From Leptobrachium leishanense (Eukaryota; Chordata; Amphibia; Anura; Megophryidae), in assembly GCA_009667805.1 (NCBI GenBank), contig CM019063.1, forward strand, positions 61,899,506-61,963,505: a DNA stretch of 64,000 nucleotides, written 5' to 3'. The notes below the pieces were generated by a model that worked only from the letters and a program-made list of their open reading frames with translations, ran no database searches and had not been told where the DNA came from. Positions 56,191-64,000 of this stretch are shown here, piece after piece (position 1 is the stretch's first letter; every line of letters starts with the position of its first letter). The position numbers and the translations under genes are program-made.

Positions 56191-57119
56191 ATTAAATTCC
56201 AATATTTTTACCAATTGTGAACAGCCAGATACAGTTAGGGGATCACAGAAGTATCCTCTTCTAATTTCAGATCTTCTAAACTAAAACACAAATGGAAATC
56301 CACCATAGTGTAATATTGTATTGAATCAACACATTTATTTAAAAGACATAAAACCACTCACAATATAAAAAGCGCATAACAAAATGTGCATATACTCAAG
56401 TGCCGCAGTAGGTCAGACCTCTCGATATCTGCCGGATATAGTCCTCCAAAAGGTTCTTACACCGTCCAGGTTCTAGTCCTCCGCTCACTGCTCACCATTA
56501 GGTCTCCAGTATGAACGAGCTCGCCGCATTTCGTGAGTATAACCTTCTCACTTCCTCAGGAGCTTAGTTCCAACTGGCTCAACAAACTCTTTAAAGAGTT
56601 CCTAAAAGTAACCCTAATCCTGTCATTGAAAGTTCCCCTCTCTCGCTACTTGCAGATCAAAGTCTGGATGACAAAACCCTGCAGAAAGGATGAACAAAAA
56701 AGGATAAATAGTATCAAAACCGCAAATTAATCTGATACTGAGATTATTAAGAGAAAACATAGAAAAGGCTGATACATATCTGAGCACAAACCACTCCTTT
56801 TTATATTGTTATATTATTGTGGATTTCACAATATCTCGCTCTTCTTTTTTTTTTAGGAATAGTGGATCTCCCGTATTGTATGTAAACAATATAAATGAAG
56901 TTGCACATCCCGGCACCATTAGAGTGGGTTAATAATATATATATGTATAAATCTTTCTATACTTAACGCTCGCACTGAAGATGTGTTGCTGAAGAATTTT
57001 ACTGTGGAATATCACTGCCAGTCCTGTAGTTTGTATGAATTCATGTTGTCATATCGTGTCTGCGAGGCATTTGTCATTTAAGGGCTTCTTCCAGGTCATT
57101 TATAGTGAAAGGAATGAGC
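56191..57119. other. No supported gene; fragment of a fold-back-like repeat
   Basis: The segment CATTTCGTGAGTATAACCTT, CTCACTTCCTCAGG at about 56525-56562 resembles the loop-proximal motif of the hairpins at 7354 and 9463. The remainder is unclassified AT-rich DNA. Confidence 0.4.
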
Positions 57120-57361
57120 GTGCAAACTTAACATTGGCCACACGGGGGCGCAAAGCTCCATAGGAGAAAACAACAAGAAAGATTTAAAGGAACACTCTAC
57201 TGAAAAGTATTGTCCTTTTCTTCTGCCATTAAATAATAGGGCAGGGGCTGCTGCGCGCAGCTCCTCTTCGAATCAGGGATTGAACCTGGAAGTCCCTGAG
57301 GCTTTTCTGTGCAAGTCGCGCTTCCTTGCGCAACGCAACTGGACTTGGGAACTTTACTTAA

Positions 57362-57789
57362 GGCTAGGGTCAGACGAACGCATTTTTTCACGTTGCCCGT
57401 GAAAAAGTACGGTCGAACGAACGTACGTAGTTTTTCACGGAATACGCGATAGCGGTCATACGATGCGCTTCTTCGTCCGTGATTTTGTACGGATCCTCAA
57501 TAAAACACTTTTTGCGTCTGGACGTTATGTTGGCCGGACATTAGCAGCGTCTGACGTCTCCTAATCACGCACACACGCCGCTATGCCGCCGCAGCGCACT
57601 CTGTACGTCAGTACTAGCGGTTTGACGTTCTCGAAAAAATGCGTTCGTTTGCCACTTGCGTTGCGCGGACGAACTTTCGTGCGGCCGTTCGTCATATGTT
57701 CCCCGGCATTGGACGTCATTTGCTGCTAGTACGGCCGTGATTTCGTGCGGCTAAACGCACGTGAAAAATGCGCTAGTCTGACCCTAGCC
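57362..57789. mobile_element. PIF/Harbinger-type MITE (428 bp)
   Basis: GGCTAGGGTCAGACGAACGC to GTCTGACCCTAGCC with TAA on both sides (57359-57361, 57790-57792). The flanks, GGGAACTTTACT and GCAAGTCCTGC, belong to a repeat with a B-box-like GGTTCAATCCC (minus strand, about 57280-57292). Confidence 0.9.
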
Positions 57790-57889
57790 TAAGCAAGTCC
57801 TGCAGCGCCTGCGCAGAACGATGGATCAGAGCTGCGCGCGCGTATGTGTAGAGCACATCAATTTTGGCCTTTCCGAGACCGCGCTTTCT

Positions 57890-58320
57890 TTGAAGGAATT
57901 GCATGTAAAAAGGAAAAAAAAGTTAGTTTTTTTTTTATCTCCTGTTTCCATTTTGTGGATTTGCCAAAATCTTATGGCAAGTCTCGCTTTGCAGCTGTGG
58001 TATGGGATAAAATAGTAGTGAAGAGGCAATGATGTGGGGATGGAATGAATAGACAATGCTGCAGGGGGTCTGTTGTGCTTTCTATGCTACCCGAGATAAG
58101 AGATGGCAGCTGTATGAGATCTGATAGTGAGTTTCCAGTGTTTTAATTTACCTCCCTCGTGATGTCCTATGCATACATCCCACACACATGCAATTCTTAT
58201 GAGTCGGTTTTTTCGAGAGCTGACCACTTCACTCCATTCTATGCTCAGTGCCGCACAGTGAGGAACAAGAGCTGTAAATATACTGTTGGGGGCAATTTAC
58301 AACACAAAATAACATTGGAA
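57890..58320. repeat. Dispersed repeat without minisatellite (paralogue of 49560-50620)
   Basis: Matches the copy at 49560 in order, ending TTTACAACACAAAATAACAT where the other copy passes into its 42-bp array. It is useful as the pre-expansion state. Confidence 0.75.
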
Positions 58321-58446
58321 TTCAAACCTAAAGCCCCATTCTACTTGAGCTGTTATGTATAGCGGCCCCGTTCATTAGCCTCCCTGACGGCCTGATTATG
58401 TTAATATTTTTTAATGTCAAAGCGCTACATTGTTTTGCGTTATATT

Positions 58447-58470
58447 GTGTGTGTGTGTGTGTGTCATGAT
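58447..58470. repeat. (GT)n microsatellite
   Basis: Eleven or so GT dinucleotides ending TGTC. Confidence 0.9.
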
Positions 58471-59214
58471 TTGTTTTACTATTTGCTTTTTTATTCTCCC
58501 TTCCAGTTCCGTCCCCCTGCGTCGGAAGACTGATGCCGGCATCGGCCAGAGGACACAGCGTGAGGACATTGGGGGCGACGCGGGGACAAGGTGAGATACA
58601 CTACAGTGTAATCTCGAGTGCGGCTCGGGGGTTACTGCTTTTGGTACTGAAAATTAACCCTGAGCCACACTCTGGAGGTTAATGATCACGATTTCTGTCC
58701 TGTTTTGCTGTTATGGCTGCTAGGAGCTGATTAGCTCTCGCTGAGCTTTGCACCGAAAATATAAGATGTGCAGGAGTTGAAGGAGGTGAAAATAAGAAGC
58801 CATTTCGAGGTTACCCATTATTATTTTCTGCAGCCGGTATAAAACAAAAATACCGGCTGGTGTATCACTCTTACGGACATTCCTTCCGCTCTGAAAAACG
58901 CTCTGTGCCCGCAGCCTTAAAGTAACGTTTTCTTTACCCTTAATTACGTACATAGTACTGCATTTGCTGTAATAGTTAGCATGGCTCAGTACTGAAGGTA
59001 TCCACCAGGGGGCAGTGTGCAACCATAATATTTTGGAGCTTGAATGTCTCCATTGATAACTTATTCAAGAATCAGATCATATGCGCCTGTCAGGTGCCTA
59101 CAGTCAGAGCTGCTGATGCAAAGCGATCGGCTATGTCCATAAGTGTCTGAAAAAAGGATGAGACTTTGAAGACAGAATTTAATACCATTGGCACTTAAAG
59201 GGTTAAACCTGCCG
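58471..59214. other. No recognisable feature
   Basis: Unclassified sequence, no coding or transposon ends seen apart from a chance-level hairpin. Confidence 0.4.
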
Positions 59215-59545
59215 CATTATACATGACATATTATAAAATAAGAGGCTATTCGATAACCTCCAAATTGCACCGGACAGTGAATTTCACCGTTTGGTGTAAC
59301 TTCATATCAGTTCACCAAATACAGGGGAGATGACAGCAAAACACAGTGCAAGGAGCCGCAATTCTGCTGCATCAAAATTGTCCCATAGAAACCCATTGTG
59401 TCTTCTATTCTCAGAACTCCAAACTGCACCGAAATTCCAACGAAATGCCCTGAATTTCCTATCCAAAGTCGAGTTATCTCGGTTTTGCATTGTAATGCAT
59501 TGAAAAACTACCATTAGCATATCAAAAGGCAATTTTTACAACTTT
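59215..59545. mobile_element. MITE family A-related copy, diverged
   Basis: GGCTATTCGATAACCTCCAA, ATTGCACCGGACAGTGAATT and CGAAATGCCCTGAATTTCC, compare 11690-11900 and 61701. Confidence 0.55.
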
Positions 59546-59799
59546 TTAAAGCACAATTAGTGTGTCCCCTGTGGAGAAACTAAATGCTATGTTTTTTGGC
59601 TCTCTAAACAGCCTGGAGAGAGATAAAATCTGTTTCAAATTGCAGCCCTAAACCTCACTGTAACAAAAAGTTCAAATAGATTACTGCTGCATTACAGCTG
59701 CCAGGGATTTGGTAGAATACAGGGAGCGCTCTGGGATCACTCACTGCTGTACAGGGTTAAGATTCAGGGGTTATAATGAGTGTAAATCCCTGTACAGTA

Positions 59800-60895
59800 C
59801 AGATACAAGGTGTTGCTGTAATTACCATACACAGGCATTATACAGCACATACAGATACAATGTGTTGCTGTAATCGCCATACACAGGCATTATGCAGCAC
59901 ATACAGATACAAAGTGTTGCTGTAATTACCATACACAGACATTATGCAGCACATACAGATACAAGGTGTTACTGTAATTGCCATACACAGGCATTATGCA
60001 GCACATACAGATACAAGGTGTTGCTGTAATTGCCATACACAGGCATTATGCAGCACATACAGATACAAGGTGTTACTGTAATTTCATACACAGGCATTAT
60101 GCAGCACATACAGATACAAGGTGTTGCTGTAATTGCCATACACAGGCATTATGCAGCACATACAGATACAAGGTGTTACTGTAATTTCATACACAGGCAT
60201 TATGCAGCACATACAGATACAAGGTGTTACTGTAATTGCCATACACAGGCATTATGCAGCACATACAGATACAAGGTGTTGCTGTAATTGCCATACACAG
60301 GCATTATGCAGCACATACAGATACAAGGTGTTGCTGTAATTGCCATACACAGGCATTATGCAGCACATACAGATACAAGGTGTTGCTGTAATTGCCATAC
60401 ACAGGCATTAAACAGCACATACAGATACAATGTGTTGCTGTAATCGCCATACACAGGCATTATGCAGCACATACAGATACAAAGTGTTGCTGTAATTACC
60501 ATACACAGACATTATGCAGCACATACAGATACAAGGTGTTACTATAATTGCCATACACAGGCATTATGCAGCACATACAGATACAAGGTGTTGCTGTAAT
60601 TGCCATACACAGGCATTATGCAGCACATACAGATACAAGGTGTTACTGTAATTTCATACACAGGCATTATGCAGCACATACAGATACAAGGTGTTACTGT
60701 AATTGCCATACACAGGCATTATGCAGCACATACAGATACAAGGTGTTGCTGTAATTGCCATACACAGGCATTATGCAGCACATACAGATACAAGGTGTTG
60801 TTGTAATTGCCATACACAGGCATTATGCAGCACATACAGATACAAGGTGTTGCTGTAATTGCCATACACAGGCATTATGCAGCACATGCAGATAT
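59800..60895. repeat. 52-bp minisatellite, about 21 units
   Basis: Unit GCCATACACAGGCATTATGC, AGCACATACAGATACAAGGT and GTTGCTGTAATT. Variant units recur in order: AATGTGTTGCTGTAATCGCC at 59859 and 60429, so an 11-unit block of about 570 bp was duplicated. Short ATG-started frames within are by-products. Confidence 0.95.
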
Positions 60896-61254
60896 AGCAT
60901 TGCTAATAATCTCATTATGATCACTACAAACCCCCATAAGCAGGAGATCTCACCATTTTATTATCTGTCTGCAGCACATTTACTGCATCTGACACAAAGG
61001 CCATTTCTGCCTGTATGCTGATAATGAAGACCCTGATAGAAATTGTGTAAGATAAAGGACACCATCTAGAGCTCAGAATCGGACATTTCAGCACTATATC
61101 TGTGAAGGATAAACGAATAAATGAAAAATGAGCAAATTAACATTATTTTAATCTTAAAATGACAATTTCTGTGCCAAACTTCTATGTTACCCTATATTTG
61201 ATTGTAAACTTCACATGTGTCAAATAAATGTTATGATAAAAAAAAAAATCAACA

Positions 61255-61277
61255 CAAATCGCTCGGTAGTGAAGGGG
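61255..61277. mobile_element. piggyBac-like right terminus
   Basis: GGTAGTGAAGGGG at 61265-61277 followed by TTAA (61278-61281), identical to the right end of the outer element at 33124. A left partner was not found. Confidence 0.55.
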
Positions 61278-61281
61278 TTAA

Positions 61282-61700
61282 ACTGTCAACTTCCATAGGT
61301 TTCAATGCAGTAAATGGAGTTTCTTTTTAATTATTTTTTTTTTAAAAAAAAGACTGTTTTTTCTTTTCATTTTTTCCAAAAAACGGTTTTATTTTTTTAT
61401 TTTTTAAAATACCTTTTTGTATTTATTGTATTTTTTTAGACAACATTTTTGTTTCTTTTATTTATTTTTTAAATTCTGTAACAGACCTTTGTATTCTATT
61501 TTTAAAGGACCTTTTTTATTATTTAGACACATATTTATTGATTTATGCTCTTATTAGGAGAAAAGAAGATTTCCTTTTTTTGTTCGGTGGAATTCGCCGA
61601 TGCCAATTCAGCGGTTATTGCTGCAATTTGGTGGTATTGACAACATTCGGTAACTGCTTCGGCGACTCCAATTTTGGCAAAATTTGGTGACCATTCACTA
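61282..61700. other. T-rich low-complexity stretch with family A-like words
   Basis: Long T and A runs, then TTCGCCGATGCCAATTCAGC and TTCGGTAACTGCTTCGGCG, probably the remains of another family A/C element. Confidence 0.45.
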
Positions 61701-62635
61701 ACAGGGTTATTCAGAGAGAGCCGAACTGGCCATGAAATTGCACCGAACAGTGAATTTCTCTGTATGGTGCAATTTCGTCGCCATTCAGCTATTCAAAAGC
61801 TGGCAGTGCGCCAAATATTGGCGAATTGCCAGCAAAATACGGTAATCTTCGGTGGCAGTGAAATCCCCATAGAGAAGCAATGGTTAAGTTATTCAGAGAC
61901 ACCGAACAGCAGTGAAAGGTCAGTGAAATGCCCTGCCGTTCGGTGGTTTCATTCGACAGGTTTATTCAGGCGAATCCCATAGGCTTCAATGTTAAAAATA
62001 TTACCGTTTTAATCCAATATCTATTTTTTTATCTATTAAACCATTTATTCTTTTAATCTGCAGCAGAAAGTCTCTTTATTTATTTTTTATGCATTTCTCT
62101 TGATTTTTTTTCCGATATTTTTTTTTTTAAATTTAAATTGCTTTTTTTTTTTCTGTAACAGACCTTTTTCTTAATATTCATAGGACCTTTATATATTATT
62201 TCCAGGCATTTTCATGCAGTAGTCTTTATGCAAACGTGTTTTAAAACTTGCAGGGTTTTTTGTGGCAACTTGTTGTTTTTTTTCTGGCGGCTGGTCAATG
62301 CTCTGTTCGGCAGGTCATCAGCTTTTTCCGGCAGTTTTCAGACCGACTTGGTGGATTTTTGGCTGTTTTTCCGATCAATGCGGTGGTTTTTCAGATGGGT
62401 TCGGCAGATCGTTCGCTGCACTTCGGGGACCCTGCGATGGATTCTGAAATTACCTCAGGGTCAGTGAATTTGACTCCCCGAAGTGCGGGGAACAGGAATA
62501 ACCCTTTATGTAGTGAATTTGCTGTATTTTCAGTGACATGGGGTTGCTGAAGTGAGCCAAAGTGAGCTGAAATGGGACAAAACGCAAAGTACCAAAATTG
62601 CACGCAATTTTGGTGCTTTGTAAATAGACCCTATA
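61701..62635. mobile_element. MITE family A, near full-length copy (about 0.93 kb)
   Basis: CAGGGTTATTCAGAGAGAGC, AATTGCACCGAACAGTGAAT, CCATAGAGAAGCAATGGTTA, CGGTGGTTTCATTCGACAGG, CAGACCTTTTTCTTAATATT-like body, then TTCGGGGACCCTGCGATGG, and the right end near GTAAATAGACCCT. Non-coding. Confidence 0.7.
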
Positions 62636-62767
62636 GTATTTATATAGCGACCCATATATAAACTCGGATACATTATTGCACGTGTTTCAGGGGCAGATCC
62701 AGGGGGGGCAACGGGGCAATTGCCCCCCCTCCCCCGAGCAGTGCAGATGCCAGGCTGACCTCCAGAA

Positions 62768-63780
62768 CAGTGGTGTATTTAGGTTTTGTGCTGCCCTAGG
62801 CCTGACTAAACTCGTGCACCCCCCAATTTAAATTTGAGGCACCCCTTCCTGTCAAGGGCACACCTCTTCCTGGTTAACCCCCCCTTTCTTAAAGCTCCAC
62901 CTTTTCCTCTTAGAGCTCCGCCTTTTCCTCTCTTTATATTAAAAGTGGATACCAAGTGCCTACTTGTATATTTTGTATACCATTTCAAATGTATCTATTG
63001 AGATAAATAAAATTATGAAATGTTTAAATTCAAGCATTTTTACAAAGAACAGCCACGCATGTCAAGTATACTGGATCACAGCCGCTCTAATTGGTTGAAC
63101 AATAAAATCCACAGAAACTTGCACTGCATATGAGCGTATCACAGAGCTGCACAGCAATAAAAACCCCAGAAATGGGCACTGCATATGAGCATATCAGAGC
63201 TGCACAGCAATAAAACCCACAGAAATGTGCAGTGTGTATGAGCATATCACAGAACTGCACAGCAATAAAACTCACAGTAATGTGCAGTGTGTATGAGCGT
63301 ATCCCAGAGCTCCAGGGCAATAAACCTCACAGTAATATGCAGTGTGTATCACAGAATCCACAGCAATAAAACTCCCAGCAGTGCAATGTTTGGTGTGTGT
63401 CAGCGTATCAGAATCCACAGCAATAAAACTTCCAGCAATGCAATGTGCGGTGTGTATGAGTGCATCAGAATCCACAGCAATAAGACTCCCAGCAATGCAA
63501 TGTGCGGTGTGTATGAGTGCATCAGAATCCACTGCAGTAAAACTCCCAGCAAACCGAGTGTATATGAGCACACAGCAATTATGCTGTGGAGCCATCTTGT
63601 CAGCAGTGGGGTGTCACTGCCAGAGGGTGCACTGTAGCTTTGATTCCCTTCCCGGTGGGTGTTCAGTCCAGAATAGAGTCTGTGTTAACGAAAGGGCGGG
63701 CAGCTGCGCGCGTGCGTTTCACGTGGTTCAGCCAGTCATGTGCTTGGGTCATGTGCGTGGTTCAGCCAGTCATGTGCATT
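62768..63780. mobile_element. hAT-type element, partial copy, opposite orientation to 41969-44888
   Basis: Starts CAGTGGTGTATTTAGG and is the reverse complement of 44888 down to about 43740, including the 57-bp array (63100-63560) and the segment GCCATCTTGTCAGCAGTGGG. Similarity ends near 63760-63780. Confidence 0.85.
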
Positions 63781-64000
63781 GAGCTTGGGAAGCCTTCTAA
63801 GTGAAGTCTTCAAAGTGAGCACTTACAGGAGATCTTCTGGTGAGTGATTTTGATTTTTGTTTCAAACAGATCTTTTCTATTCATCTTAAGGTTTTAAATT
63901 AGGTCTGGTGAGTAAATTAGGTTAGGCTGGTGACTCATTTTCATACTGATTAGCATACAATTGGAATCAATTGGGTGGTATTTGCTTCAGGTTTAGCTTG
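63781..64000. other. No recognisable feature at the window end
   Basis: TTCTAAGTGAAGTCTTCAAA and onward; nothing classified. Confidence 0.4.

Overview
This is vertebrate nuclear DNA, most likely from a large, repeat-rich anuran (frog) genome. The evidence is split, GT-AG-spliced exons of a bombesin-family neuropeptide gene, very long introns, and dense copies of CR1-type LINEs, tRNA-headed SINEs, Tc1/mariner, hAT, PIF/Harbinger and piggyBac-like DNA transposons. Nothing bacterial (operons, Shine-Dalgarno sites, CRISPR) is present. The amphibian assignment is an inference from repeat style plus the peptide; class Amphibia is likely, the species is not determinable here.

Only one host gene can be supported: gastrin-releasing peptide (grp) on the + strand. 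It has a TATA box at 4856, an ATG-poor leader, exon 1 (CDS 5206-5377, signal peptide plus most of the peptide), exon 2 (16133-16386, end of the peptide HLM-GKK and most of the C-terminal propeptide) and exon 3 (24774-24827, last 17 codons), with poly(A) signals at 25143 and 25161. Splice phases fit exactly, and the predicted precursor is 159 aa (158 aa from the second ATG). Introns are about 10.8 and 8.4 kb and are packed with repeats.

Upstream and intron 1 (1-16132): a dead Tc1 copy, a GT-rich minisatellite, a tRNA-headed SINE, several long hairpin elements (one with a 21-bp minisatellite filling its loop), a hAT with 8-bp duplication, and a SINE-derived minisatellite split by a 5'-truncated CR1/Rex-like LINE with an open reverse transcriptase frame. 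Intron 2 (16387-24773): piggyBac-like end, interrupted palindrome, PIF/Harbinger MITEs, a 1.1-kb TIR element and a decayed LINE interrupted by a hAT MITE.

Downstream of grp the window is almost wholly repeats. At 25309-33136 a piggyBac-like element encloses a CR1 fragment in which one 42-bp (14-codon) piece of ORF2 has become a minisatellite, and that array was then hit by a second, 5.1-kb piggyBac-like element and by a Harbinger MITE. At 33769-35385 lies a Tc1 element with an uninterrupted 340-aa DD34E transposase. Then come a telomere-like array in a hairpin element, two hAT elements (36279-39328 and 41969-44888) that carry large minisatellites, a decayed Tc1, trains of hairpins, tandem hairpin MITEs, minisatellites of 33, 42, 25 and 52 bp, and two Harbinger MITEs placed head to head.

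No previously undescribed protein system is evident. The strongest unusual signals are structural: the repeated conversion of transposon fragments into tandem arrays (with unexpanded relatives visible in the same window), deep nesting with intact target-site duplications, and runs of consecutive perfect hairpins in piggyBac-like termini. The very long open frames inside the minisatellites are by-products of repeat units of 21, 33 or 42 bp and should not be annotated as genes.
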